Shown piece after piece: positions 8,223 to 15,047 of a stretch of 21,083 nucleotides of DNA. Each line of letters starts with the position of its first letter. Positions within the stretch are counted from its first letter, which is position 1. Below the pieces are notes generated by a model. That model searched no databases and was not told where the DNA came from. It saw only the letters and a program-made list of their open reading frames with translations. The DNA comes from a virus, in the IMG/VR virus record IMGVR_UViG_3300027306_000018, positions 1 through 21,083 of that record. One strand, 5' to 3'. The translations under genes and the position numbers were made by a program.

Positions 8223-9481
8223 GCGGTGTTCCTTCGCACAATTTCCGCGTCCATGAAACTCGAAGCAGCAGCGCGGGACTGCTCAGCTCCGAACAAAGTC
8301 GTAAGCATTTGGCGAAGACCGTTCTGTTCAACGAACATGCTGGCCCCCGCCTGTGCGTGCGGCGCGACGTTGTTCGCCTCTTGGATGTTCTTCACCTCGC
8401 CGGACTGATCACCCACGATTATGCCCTTCTCAGACATCCACCACACTTTGTTCTGGTTCGGGATGGCGCGGAGCGAGTACGGCACGGCGTCGTAGGGCAA
8501 CTGCGGGAGCACGTCGGCCCCGTCGATGTCGCCTGGGAGCCAGTAGGTCTCCCCAGCAGCGATGAAAGTGCCGGTCTCGAGCGATGCGAGCAGCGTCACG
8601 GGGTGTTCAAACAGCACGTAGCTTCGGTCGCGTGCGCACACGTGTCCTGAGAACGGCTCGCTGAAGAACACAGCGTTGCCGACTGCGCTCAGCACGCGTC
8701 CGCCGAGGGTGTCCATGAAGCGCCCAGCGGGCATCGGTTGAAGCCCCGCCACCCAGAACTCTGCGCCGTCTGAGGGTGCCACCGATAGCGTGATCGGCGG
8801 TGTCGGGGTAGAGCCCTGGCCGAACTCCATGACTTCCATCAACTCGCTTCCATCTGCGCGGGACATACCGACTACGATGGTAGCGCCTGATGGGAACGCC
8901 GACGGGAGGCCGCTCACGAGGATGCCGCCCGTCGTCACGTCGATCGATTGCACCTCAGGGGCGGCGTGCAGCGCGCCGTCATCAGCGCGATATGCCACCG
9001 ACACGCGGTACAGGCCGGGCGGCAGCGAGCCGGTTGTCTGCGTGCAAGAGAAGGTGGGTTGCGGGAGTGTCCAGGCGCGCACCTCGTTCTCCGGCGTGAT
9101 CAACTGGATCGTGTCCTCGTCAGACAACAGCGTGCCGGCGGGCGCGTCGCAAAACGCGGGGCGGCGTCCGGGCACGCACGCTCCGAGCACTTCCGCTTGC
9201 AGCCCGCCATTCTGCTGCCGCACGAAGAGGATCTGTCCGTTGTCGACGACGAGCGCACCCGCGGCGTGCTCTACGGCTCCCATGGCGTCAGTCATGGTCA
9301 GCGCCTGTGCAAACCCGCGGCGACGCGTCACGCGACCTTCGCCGTGTACGTCGGCGTTCACGATCGCGCGCGCGAACCGCCCTTGTTGCCCGACGGTCTT
9401 CTCGACCAAGTCGCGCGGCGAGCGGCGGTTGTTCTCCCCGAAGGGGAACGGACCGACGCGGATGGGGTTTGAAGCAGTCAT
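8219..9481 (-). CDS. Tail nozzle / DNA-stabilisation-like protein (putative)
   Basis: A 420-residue protein. The N-terminus (NPIRVGPFPFGENNRRSP, then ARAIVNADVHGEGRVTRRRGFAQ) resembles the start of podovirus nozzle/stabiliser proteins (T7 gp12 and P22 gp10 type), where a conserved 'N-x-D-x3-.G.-xRR.G' strand begins a beta-propeller. Later strands (GGRVLSAVGNAVFFSEPFSG, NQNKVWWMSEKGIIVGDQSG) fit propeller blades, and the C-terminal ~60 residues are helical. At 420 residues it is shorter than T7 gp12 (about 790) and near P22 gp10 (about 470). It opens the tail module just after lysis. ATG 9481 is the only start before an in-frame upstream stop (TGA 9511-9509), yet it has no SD and lies under a 9-bp hairpin. 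Confidence 0.6.
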   Translation of the reverse strand: MTASNPIRVGPFPFGENNRRSPRDLVEKTVGQQGRFARAIVNADVHGEGRVTRRRGFAQALTMTDAMGAVEHAAGALVVDNGQILFVRQQNGGLQAEVLGACVPGRRPAFCDAPAGTLLSDEDTIQLITPENEVRAWTLPQPTFSCTQTTGSLPPGLYRVSVAYRADDGALHAAPEVQSIDVTTGGILVSGLPSAFPSGATIVVGMSRADGSELMEVMEFGQGSTPTPPITLSVAPSDGAEFWVAGLQPMPAGRFMDTLGGRVLSAVGNAVFFSEPFSGHVCARDRSYVLFEHPVTLLASLETGTFIAAGETYWLPGDIDGADVLPQLPYDAVPYSLRAIPNQNKVWWMSEKGIIVGDQSGEVKNIQEANNVAPHAQAGASMFVEQNGLRQMLTTLFGAEQSRAAASSFMDAEIVRRNTA

Positions 9482-9606
9482 AGGTAGGGGCCGTGATATG
9501 CCAAGGACTCACACCACGGCCCCTGGCGGGGGTTGGAAACCGAGCCGAAGGTCTCGGATAGTGCCGCACACCGCGCTTTCGCGCAAACCCGCTGGTGCCA
9601 GTGACA
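9482..9606 (-). promoter_or_regulatory. Structured 125-nt leader between Rz and the nozzle-like gene
   Basis: This non-coding gap is long for this window. Read on the minus strand it offers three successive hairpins. The first is GCGC-GAAA-GCGC (a GNRA loop). The second is CCGAG...CTCGG enclosing CTTCGG. The third is a perfect 9-bp stem, CACGGCCCC paired with GGGGCCGTG (plus-strand arms 9487-9495 and 9515-9523, 19-nt loop), which ends 6 nt before the start codon. No T-tract follows, so it is not a canonical intrinsic terminator, and no SD is present. It may be a translational control element or an mRNA-processing site. GC-rich DNA makes short hairpins common, so only the 9-bp stem is striking alone. 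Confidence 0.45.
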
Positions 9607-10083
9607 CTATTTGGTTCGACTCAGCTCGATGTCAATGATGGTGTTGAGCTGGTCAGATATTTTCCCGTACTCGACTCGGCATTCTAAGAGCGCTTCGCTC
9701 ACATCGCGGTCTGTTGCGAAGGCTTCTTCGCTCCGCTCGCTTTCAGGTCGTTCAGGGGCTTTGGGCGCACGAGCAGGTTGCTCGGAAGGGCTGGGCACAC
9801 GACCTGCGGCGTTGAGCACGCGCACAGCGCGAGGCTCAAGGCAATGACGCCCAGTCGTTGCGCTGGCAAGCTGCGCTCTCGCTTCGTCTCGCTGCGCGGT
9901 GAGTGTTCCAACGAGTGCGTCATGTTCTTCGCCTTTTTTGCGGTACTCCCGCTCTTTCTGTACCCGCCGCTCAGCCGCCTGCTGTTCGGCTTTCAGCTGC
10001 TCGCGCTCCTTTGCGCCCTCGCCCGCGAAGAACGAAAGCACCGACGCTATCGCGATGAGGGCGAAGACGGCGTAGGCGTTCAC
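9607..10083 (-). CDS. Rz: Rz-like i-spanin
   Basis: A 158-residue inner-membrane spanin starting at GTG 10083, which overlaps the endolysin stop as GTGA. Residues ~2-20 (NAYAVFALIAIASVLSFFAG) form one N-terminal transmembrane segment. A long charged coiled coil follows (KEREQLKAEQQAAERRVQKE and onward), then a Pro-rich stretch near 107-125 and a C-terminal helix ending ELSRTK. This is the usual Rz architecture: anchored in the inner membrane with a periplasmic coiled coil that meets Rz1 and fuses the membranes after murein breakdown. The embedded Rz1 frame supports the call. A longer reading from an upstream ATG at 10188 exists but would run deep into the endolysin gene and has no support. 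Confidence 0.9.
   Translation of the reverse strand: MNAYAVFALIAIASVLSFFAGEGAKEREQLKAEQQAAERRVQKEREYRKKGEEHDALVGTLTAQRDEARAQLASATTGRHCLEPRAVRVLNAAGRVPSPSEQPARAPKAPERPESERSEEAFATDRDVSEALLECRVEYGKISDQLNTIIDIELSRTK
9699..9923 (-). CDS. Rz1: Rz1-like o-spanin lipoprotein, embedded in Rz
   Basis: A 74-residue protein read in a different frame wholly inside Rz. A basic n-region (ETKRERSLPAQR) leads to a hydrophobic core LGVIALSLAL and a lipobox LCAC at residues 33-36; cleavage before the second Cys would give CSTPQVVCPALPSNLL. The mature part is short and Pro-containing, as expected for Rz1. It would be lipidated, anchored in the outer membrane and bind Rz. ATG 9923 has a modest AAAGGCG-type SD. 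The 23-residue n-region is long, so a start nearer the core (for example a TTG) is possible. Nested Rz/Rz1 is a well-known phage arrangement. Confidence 0.88.
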   Translation of the reverse strand: MTHSLEHSPRSETKRERSLPAQRLGVIALSLALCACSTPQVVCPALPSNLLVRPKPLNDLKASGAKKPSQQTAM

Positions 10084-10589
10084 AGCTGCGCCTGCATGCA
10101 GCGCTTGTGCAGCGCCAGTCGGTTCGTCCACAGACCGCCGCACACCTTGTTCGGCTGCGAGCAGTCGATCTTCTTGTACATCTTCCACATCAAGATGGCT
10201 TCACACGCGCCCTGGTAGTCGCGCTCGTTGATGCGCTTGACGATCTGTGACGCGCAGAATGCACCGGCCCCGATGTTGTACGACAGGTCAAGGTACACGT
10301 CGTACTCTTCCTGGAACAGTGGCGCGCGGATGCACGTCTTGAGCGCCCCCTCGAACTTCATCACGTCACGCAGCGCGCGCTCGAGTGCAAGCGGCGGGGT
10401 GATGCTGTCGCCCATGGCCACGCCCTCGGTGGTACCGAACCCGATCGTCGGGACATCGCCCTTTGTCGGGATGATCGCTCGGTCGCTGTACCCCTCAGTC
10501 TGCATGCGCGCCACGAATGCCGCCGCCGACATTGTCAGCAGCGTCACCGCGACGCGCACCTTGAACTGGGTCGACACCGGGGGCGTCAC
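10080..10589 (-). CDS. SAR endolysin, GH24 lysozyme
   Basis: A 169-residue muramidase. The start is GTG 10589, overlapping the holin stop as GTGA, with AGGGGA 8 nt upstream; a longer frame to 10739 would lie inside the holin gene and is rejected. Residues ~11-28 (VRVAVTLLTMSAAAFVAR) form a weakly hydrophobic Ala/Ser/Thr-rich segment typical of a signal-anchor-release domain, with no signal peptidase site. The catalytic region follows: E32 (TEGYSD), D45 (KGDVPT) and T48 (PTIGFGTT). NIGAGAFCAS at 105-114 is the conserved GH24 helix. Six Cys follow residue 80, so disulfides may form in the periplasm. It cleaves peptidoglycan glycan strands once released by membrane depolarisation. Confidence 0.9.
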   Translation of the reverse strand: MTPPVSTQFKVRVAVTLLTMSAAAFVARMQTEGYSDRAIIPTKGDVPTIGFGTTEGVAMGDSITPPLALERALRDVMKFEGALKTCIRAPLFQEEYDVYLDLSYNIGAGAFCASQIVKRINERDYQGACEAILMWKMYKKIDCSQPNKVCGGLWTNRLALHKRCMQAQL

Positions 10590-10831
10590 AGGTAGTCCCC
10601 TCGGATCGCGCGCATCTGAGCGTCGTGCTGCTCTTGCTGACGGCGATCCTCGCGTCGCTTGAAATAGAAGTTCACGATGAAGCCGACGACGCCGAGGATG
10701 ATGCCGACGACTACGCCGGCCTCGCTCGTCGTCAGCCACCCGATGAAGCTCGTCCCTGCGCCGACGTACGTGGCCTTGGAGGCCACGGACGCGACAACAG
10801 CATCAGCGGTGTGTTCGTGGAGGTCGTTCAT
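10586..10831 (-). CDS. Holin (HP1-family-like, probable pinholin)
   Basis: An 81-residue protein starting at ATG 10831. Residues ~18-34 (SKATYVGAGTSFIGWLT) are a mildly hydrophobic, Gly/Ala-rich first segment. Residues ~39-57 (GVVVGIILGVVGFIVNFYF) are a strong transmembrane helix, followed by a basic tail KRREDRRQQEQ. The 'IGWL..., hydrophobic helix, N-x-Y-x-K-R-R-E-D-R-R' pattern matches small class II holins often annotated as HP1 family. A SAR endolysin immediately downstream fits a pinholin that depolarises the membrane instead of making large holes. The SD is weak. A longer frame from 10903 overlaps the SGNH gene and is unlikely. Confidence 0.85.
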   Translation of the reverse strand: MNDLHEHTADAVVASVASKATYVGAGTSFIGWLTTSEAGVVVGIILGVVGFIVNFYFKRREDRRQQEQHDAQMRAIRGDYL

Positions 10832-10854
10832 GGTGTTACTGCGGGTTGTGGTGA

Positions 10855-12348
10855 TTATTTGATGCGGCAGTAGAGGTACGGCACGGAGAACACGCCCGTG
10901 CATGCGCCCGCTCCGTACCCGATCTTCAGGTTGGCGCGGATGCGCGTGGTGCCCACCGGGATGACAAAACCGGGGGCGTGGAAAACGAGTTCGTTGGGGC
11001 TGAACTCGCCCTGCGGGTCGGATGCGCTTTCAGCCATGCAGGTCGATTCGAACAACGGCGTGTTCCCGTTGAGGGCTTCGATCTGCAGCTTGGCGTACGA
11101 GAAGTTCGACGACACGTTCGTGGCTTTGATGGCCATGCGCGCATAGTCGATGTAGTCAACACCGGGTGTGAGCGTCGCGCCCGATGCCATGTTCGCGAAC
11201 TGGGCAGACGCGTTCAGGATGGCAACGTCGTCAGCACCGTCCGTTTTTGTGCCGCTGAACGTCAGCGTACAGGCTGTGCCGCCAGGATCGCTGGCGTCAG
11301 CGACGTCGGCCGCCATGGTCACAAGCGCCGTTGATGTTCCCGAGCGCACGTACTGAATCTGCCACGAATCGGGTGCCACGCCGGCTGCGGGGGCAGTGAC
11401 AGTGCCTGCCGAACCCGAAAGCATCGGGTTCAACATGAGCTGTTTGGATTGGGCGTAACTTTGGCGGCAGTCCACGTTCGACGCAGGGGGCACGAACGGA
11501 TTCGAGAAGCTCTCGCGGGCGAAGTCTTTGGCGAACTGCCGACCGATGCGGACACCGCCCTTGGCGCCGATGTGCACGCCTGCAGTCGCTTGGTCGTACA
11601 GCATGCCGGGCAAGGCCGACCCGACGGCACTGGTGCGGTCGATGAGCGCACGGTGAGCGTTCGAGGCGATGGCCAAGTTATCTCGCACCAGATCCGCGAT
11701 GTATCGCTGAATCAACACCATGTTCTGCCGCACCGTGGTCGTACTGAACGAGCCATAACGCGGGGTCGTGTACACGACGCGCAAGGCCGCCCCGATCGCG
11801 CGGCACTTCAGCGCGTACTCGCGCAGGGCGACGCCGAACGCCACGCAGTTGTCCACATCGAGCAGGTTGTTCTGCCCTGGCATCAACAGCACCTCGTTCG
11901 GGCGATAGGCTGCCACCGACGAATCGAAGCGCGCCAGGATCTGCTGCATGGTCTCGCCGGGAACAGCGGACACCGCGACCACGTCATAGGGCCAGCCGAT
12001 TTCAGCCAAGCAGTGCACCCAGTACCCGCGCGACGACAGCAGACGGTATACGCCGGCCGACACAACGTCGCCGTTCTTGCTCTGGGAGTCGCCGTCCACG
12101 ACCATGGTACGGCGCGCGATGGTTGAACTGCCGGCCACCAGGGGAGAGTTCGATCCGGCGCGCTGCAGCTGTCCCGTCGCGCTGACGTACACGAGCTGCT
12201 GGATCGCGGCGTTCGTCGGGGCGCCGTACGTCGCCGAGCCCGCACTCACGAGAGCGGCGGCGGGCGACGTGTCGAGGTCATACGATACCCCGGCTTGCAG
12301 CCACACCCCTGCGTACGTGCGGCTTGCGGTCATCGTGATCACTGGCAT
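10855..12348 (-). CDS. SGNH/GDSL-type hydrolase with C-terminal beta domain (virion esterase)
   Basis: A 497-residue protein. After a ~75-residue N-terminal segment comes an SGNH domain. Block I is VVDGDSQS with Ser88, block II is the Gly in AVPGETM (Gly131), block III is PGQNN (Gly158, Asn160), and block V contains His259 in AGVHIG. The Asp usually three residues before the His is Ala256 here; the nearest is Asp252. Residues ~300-497 form a beta-rich domain like carbohydrate-binding modules. Such phage proteins remove acetyl groups from capsular or O-antigen polysaccharides as part of receptor binding. ATG 12348 has an ideal SD (AAAGGAG). It lies between adaptor and holin, away from the other tail genes. 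The esterase call is good; the substrate is unknown. Confidence 0.8.
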   Translation of the reverse strand: MPVITMTASRTYAGVWLQAGVSYDLDTSPAAALVSAGSATYGAPTNAAIQQLVYVSATGQLQRAGSNSPLVAGSSTIARRTMVVDGDSQSKNGDVVSAGVYRLLSSRGYWVHCLAEIGWPYDVVAVSAVPGETMQQILARFDSSVAAYRPNEVLLMPGQNNLLDVDNCVAFGVALREYALKCRAIGAALRVVYTTPRYGSFSTTTVRQNMVLIQRYIADLVRDNLAIASNAHRALIDRTSAVGSALPGMLYDQATAGVHIGAKGGVRIGRQFAKDFARESFSNPFVPPASNVDCRQSYAQSKQLMLNPMLSGSAGTVTAPAAGVAPDSWQIQYVRSGTSTALVTMAADVADASDPGGTACTLTFSGTKTDGADDVAILNASAQFANMASGATLTPGVDYIDYARMAIKATNVSSNFSYAKLQIEALNGNTPLFESTCMAESASDPQGEFSPNELVFHAPGFVIPVGTTRIRANLKIGYGAGACTGVFSVPYLYCRIK

Positions 12349-12359
12349 CGTCTACTCCT

Positions 12360-13019
12360 TTACAGACCGCCGTATGCGACGACGCGCGTCTTGTGGCGCA
12401 GGCGACGGTCTTCGATCTTGGAATCCTCGCAGTACTGCAGGAACGATTGTTCGAACTCGCGGGCCTTCGTCTTGTCGAAGGCTTCGGAGTCTTGTTTGCC
12501 GTACGCCCGGTGCTTGGCCCACCGCAAAAGGTGCTGGTGGTGCTGCACGTCTACCTCGAGCTGCGCGTTCTTCGTCGCGACGCTGACCGGTTGCAGCGGC
12601 AGGCGGAACACGGTCGTCTCGATGACGACGTCTTCGGATGGCAGGGGCCAGATGCGCACTTTGGAGCGCTCCAACCCGATGACCATGGCGTTTACTGGCC
12701 CGCTACGTCCGTCGAAGCGCATGCCCTGCGTCACGGTGTCTTCGATGTTGACGATGTCGACCGGTCGGCCGTTGTCGCGCCGAAGAGCAGTGCGCCATTT
12801 CAAAATGAGGGGACTGGTGATGTACCAGTCCTGACCCGCATTGACTTCGATGTTGACGATGTCGGCCGTCGAGGCGTCAGCGATTCCGTCCGTCTTGCGG
12901 CAGAACATCATCTGCGCGTCGTCGATGTACGCCAGGATTTCTGCGTCGGACCAGAGGTACGGCGCAACCAGATCGTTCATCTCCTGACGGAACAGCTGAA
13001 GCAGCTCTTGGCCGGTCAT
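12360..13019 (-). CDS. Head-tail adaptor protein (SU10/P22-type-like)
   Basis: A 219-residue protein. The N-terminal helices (TGQELLQLFRQEMNDLVAPYLWSDAEILAYIDDAQ) are typical of phage adaptors, which begin with a helical segment around a W-[ST]-D-x-E-[IL] motif. The middle is beta (IVNIEVNAGQDWYI, VRIWPLPSEDVVIETTVFRLPL) and the C-terminus is helical (HHQHLLRWAKHRAYG...DKTKAREFEQSFLQY). In known phages such proteins form a ring below the portal and dock the tail. Position after capsid and before tail genes fits. The start is 1 nt after the previous stop, with an AAGGA SD. Exact family not checked. Confidence 0.72.
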   Translation of the reverse strand: MTGQELLQLFRQEMNDLVAPYLWSDAEILAYIDDAQMMFCRKTDGIADASTADIVNIEVNAGQDWYITSPLILKWRTALRRDNGRPVDIVNIEDTVTQGMRFDGRSGPVNAMVIGLERSKVRIWPLPSEDVVIETTVFRLPLQPVSVATKNAQLEVDVQHHQHLLRWAKHRAYGKQDSEAFDKTKAREFEQSFLQYCEDSKIEDRRLRHKTRVVAYGGL

Positions 13020-13020
13020 G

Positions 13021-13389
13021 TCAGTCCTTGGCTTGGTATTCGAGCCACGCGGTGTCGCGCTCTTCAGCGCTGGGCTTCCAGCCCAGAGTGTCGCTCAGCG
13101 CCTTGATGCTCGGCGCACCGTTGGCACCGAAATCGTCGCGCGAGTTGCGCTCCACCATGAGGGCGATGGCCACAAGCAGCGCGTCCTGGCGCTCGGTCGG
13201 GTCGGTTGGCTCGACGATGGTCTTGTCACCCGCACCGCTGTCGTCCAGTTCTTCCTCCGGTGCGCAGCCCAGGTCGAGCACTTCTGCGTGCATTTCACGA
13301 GGGACAAACGTCGGCACACCCTTCTTGAACTCGATCGAGTGGCCGGTCAACGACGCGATGGTGCGATCGCGACTCGAGATGAATTTCAT
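13021..13389 (-). CDS. Small acidic head-region protein of unknown function
   Basis: A 122-residue protein. Residues 1-45 form a small beta segment (MKFISSRDRTIASLTGHSIEF, then GVPTFVPREMHAEVLDLG). An acidic linker follows (PEEELDDSGAGD). The C-terminal half is helical (RQDALLVAIALMVERNSRDDFG, then PSIKALSDTLGWKPSAEERD). Proteins of this size and layout often sit between capsid/decoration and adaptor genes of phages with N4-gp56-type capsids, but I know no function. ATG 13389 has an ideal SD (TAAGGAG) placed just after a UUCG hairpin. It could be a head-completion or connector accessory protein; that is inference from position. Confidence 0.7.
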   Translation of the reverse strand: MKFISSRDRTIASLTGHSIEFKKGVPTFVPREMHAEVLDLGCAPEEELDDSGAGDKTIVEPTDPTERQDALLVAIALMVERNSRDDFGANGAPSIKALSDTLGWKPSAEERDTAWLEYQAKD

Positions 13390-13405
13390 GTTCGGCTCCT
13401 TATGA

Positions 13406-13425
13406 GTCAGGGCCGAAGCCCTGAC
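13406..13425 (-). other. UUCG-tetraloop RNA hairpin in the head operon
   Basis: On the minus strand the sequence is GTCAGGGC-TTCG-GCCCTGAC: a perfect 8-bp stem closing an exceptionally stable C(UUCG)G loop. It lies in the 50-nt gap after the putative decoration gene and ends 4 nt before the SD of the next gene. No T-tract follows, so full termination is unlikely. It may protect the upstream mRNA from 3' exonucleases or tune expression. Confidence 0.6.
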
Positions 13426-13439
13426 GTGGTTGGTTCAGG

Positions 13440-13874
13440 TCAGGCGACCTGAACTTCGTTGGTGCGGCCGGTCACGATGTACTGGACGCGGACAGTCACC
13501 GTGCCTGCCGTGGCGTTGCCGTTGGCGTTGGCCAGGGTGATGCGGATGTCTTCACCGGCGCCGCGGTAGCCGGTGGGCACCAGTGCCGTGCGAGCCGCCG
13601 ACTTGATGCTGGTGGCGCTCAGGTAACGCGAAGCGCTGCCAGAGTCGCCCACGGCGATGGTCGCGGTACCAGTGTCGTTCGACGCGGTCTCGACAGTCAC
13701 ATCGCCGCCGACGACGACGGCGTTGGGCGGCAGACCGATGATGTCGGCCACGGGGGCGGCGACCGAGAACAACTTCTCGACGCTGTCGGTCATGACCATG
13801 GTGTCGGTCACGTTGAAGGTGAACTCTGCCGACAGTGCGTACTGCAGGCCTCGGTTCTTCAGGAGCTTGGCCAT
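13440..13874 (-). CDS. Putative capsid decoration/stabilising protein
   Basis: A 144-residue, mainly beta protein with no signal or membrane segment. It starts MAKLLKNRGLQYALSAEFTF and contains strands VVGGDVTVETASND, TATIAVGD and TVTVRVQYIV, ending GRTNEVQVA. It directly follows the major capsid gene, where many phages encode a cement or decoration protein of this size. ATG 13874 has an almost perfect SD (AAAGGAGG). Hairpins on both sides could allow separate control of this mRNA segment. The decoration role rests on position, size and predicted beta content and not on a recognised family; a head-fibre or minor head protein is the alternative. Confidence 0.6.
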   Translation of the reverse strand: MAKLLKNRGLQYALSAEFTFNVTDTMVMTDSVEKLFSVAAPVADIIGLPPNAVVVGGDVTVETASNDTGTATIAVGDSGSASRYLSATSIKSAARTALVPTGYRGAGEDIRITLANANGNATAGTVTVRVQYIVTGRTNEVQVA

Positions 13875-13907
13875 GACTGGCCTCCTTTCATGAGCTGGTT
13901 GTGCTAC

Positions 13908-13927
13908 GGGCCGGCGAGAGCCGGCCC
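13908..13927 (-). other. Perfect hairpin directly 3' of the capsid gene
   Basis: On the minus strand GGGCCGGC-TCTC-GCCGGCCC makes a fully GC 8-bp stem with a 4-nt loop, 7 nt after the capsid stop codon. No run of T follows (next bases GTAGCAC), so it is not a canonical intrinsic terminator. A role in transcript stability or partial attenuation between capsid and decoration genes is possible. Confidence 0.55.
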
Positions 13928-13934
13928 TTGCCCG

Positions 13935-15047
13935 TTACTGGGCGGCGTAGCAGGAGATCACGCCGAAGTCTTCGACGGAGCCGGCTTCGTAGATGTTGCC
14001 GAACTTGGGCTTCAGGAAGCCCAGGATCTTGCCCACCGAGATGCCTTGCTGGTTCTCGTAGTCGAAGCCCTTCTCGACCCACTCGGGGGCGCCGATGTCG
14101 GCCATGCCCAGCGCCTGTGCGCCGCAGAACAGGATCTGGCAGCCGTCGACGGTGCCGCTGGCGCCCCACTTGGAACCCGAGGCGGCGCCACGGGTGTTGT
14201 AGACGTGGCGGAACTCGTGCAGGTAGATGCCGTCGATCTTCACGCTGGAACCGGTGAACAGGGCGTTGTTCTTGTCGGCTTGCTGCGAGTGACGCAGGTT
14301 CAGCATGTAGTCGGGGTCTTGCTTGAGTTTCGCGAACGCCGAGGGGGTCAGGAAGGCGTGGTAAGTTTCCTCGCCGCCGTCTTCCTTGATGCCGCGGATG
14401 TAGCGCTCCTTGGCGTAGGCCTTGAGCTGCACGAACATGTTCCACGTCGGGGTGTCGGCAGCGGCCAACGCGGACGTGGCGGCCGAAGCGACCAGCGTCT
14501 TGTTGGTGCCGTCCCAGCGCAGGCGGCGGTTGGCAGACGGGGCGGCCACGTCGGAGCCGAACTCGAGGAACGGCAGGTCCGAACCGGTGCGGTTGGTACC
14601 GTTGTTCTTCTTGCTGTAGGCCACGCCGGACATGGTCAGGAAGGCCAGCTGGTCGATGCGGTCGGCCAGCCAGTAGGCCAGCACGTCGCGGCTGTTGCCA
14701 CGGAACTCGACGATCGACTTCTGGTCGGCCATGCGACCTTCATGGCGGTTGGCGTGACGCAGCTGGTCGACGCGGATCACCTGATCGAAGGTCTGCATCG
14801 CTTCTTCGTTGCCTTCCAGGGTGCGGTCGCCGGCCACGCCGTCGCCTTGCAGGTCAGCGAGCAGCGTGATGACAGCGCGGGCGCCCTTCTCGGTCTTCTT
14901 CAGCTCGGTGATGTGCTGGATCAGCGAGTTGGGGCCTTTGCCCAGGAAGCGGTTGACGAAAGACATGTTGCGGGCCTGACGCCAGAGGTCCATCGACCAA
15001 ACGGTCTTCTGTTCACTGGTCAGCAGGCCAAAGTTCGTGAGTGCCAT
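13935..15047 (-). CDS. Major capsid protein, N4-gp56 type
   Basis: A 370-residue protein. The start is ATG 15047 (MALTNFGLLTSEQKTVW), set by a perfect SD (AAAGGAG) 6 nt upstream; an in-frame GTG at 15101 adds 18 unlikely residues without an SD. The N-terminal region (residues ~10-80: WSMDLWRQARNMSFVNRFLG, then IQHITELKKTEKGARAVI and GDGVAGDRTLEGNEEAM) matches my recollection of the N4-gp56/DUF4043 capsid family. Later segments include GRMADQKSIVEF, WLADRIDQLAFLTMSG and AYAKERYIRGIKEDGGEE, with a beta-rich C-terminus ending GVISCYAAQ. It forms the HK97-like icosahedral shell around the scaffold. It is preceded by a terminator and its own leader, consistent with separate, high-level expression. 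Confidence 0.9.
   Translation of the reverse strand: MALTNFGLLTSEQKTVWSMDLWRQARNMSFVNRFLGKGPNSLIQHITELKKTEKGARAVITLLADLQGDGVAGDRTLEGNEEAMQTFDQVIRVDQLRHANRHEGRMADQKSIVEFRGNSRDVLAYWLADRIDQLAFLTMSGVAYSKKNNGTNRTGSDLPFLEFGSDVAAPSANRRLRWDGTNKTLVASAATSALAAADTPTWNMFVQLKAYAKERYIRGIKEDGGEETYHAFLTPSAFAKLKQDPDYMLNLRHSQQADKNNALFTGSSVKIDGIYLHEFRHVYNTRGAASGSKWGASGTVDGCQILFCGAQALGMADIGAPEWVEKGFDYENQQGISVGKILGFLKPKFGNIYEAGSVEDFGVISCYAAQ

Noticed and set aside
9487-9523. 9-bp hairpin as an intrinsic terminator
   Set aside because: Neither strand has a T-tract after the stem and the loop is 19 nt, so it is reported only as a structured leader element.
10084-10188. Longer Rz starting inside the endolysin gene
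   Set aside because: The extension puts 35 hydrophilic residues before the transmembrane anchor; the GTGA junction at 10083 gives a normal Rz.
10590-10739. Longer endolysin starting inside the holin gene
   Set aside because: The added 50 residues are an Arg-rich out-of-frame read of the holin; GTG 10589 has an SD and a GTGA overlap.
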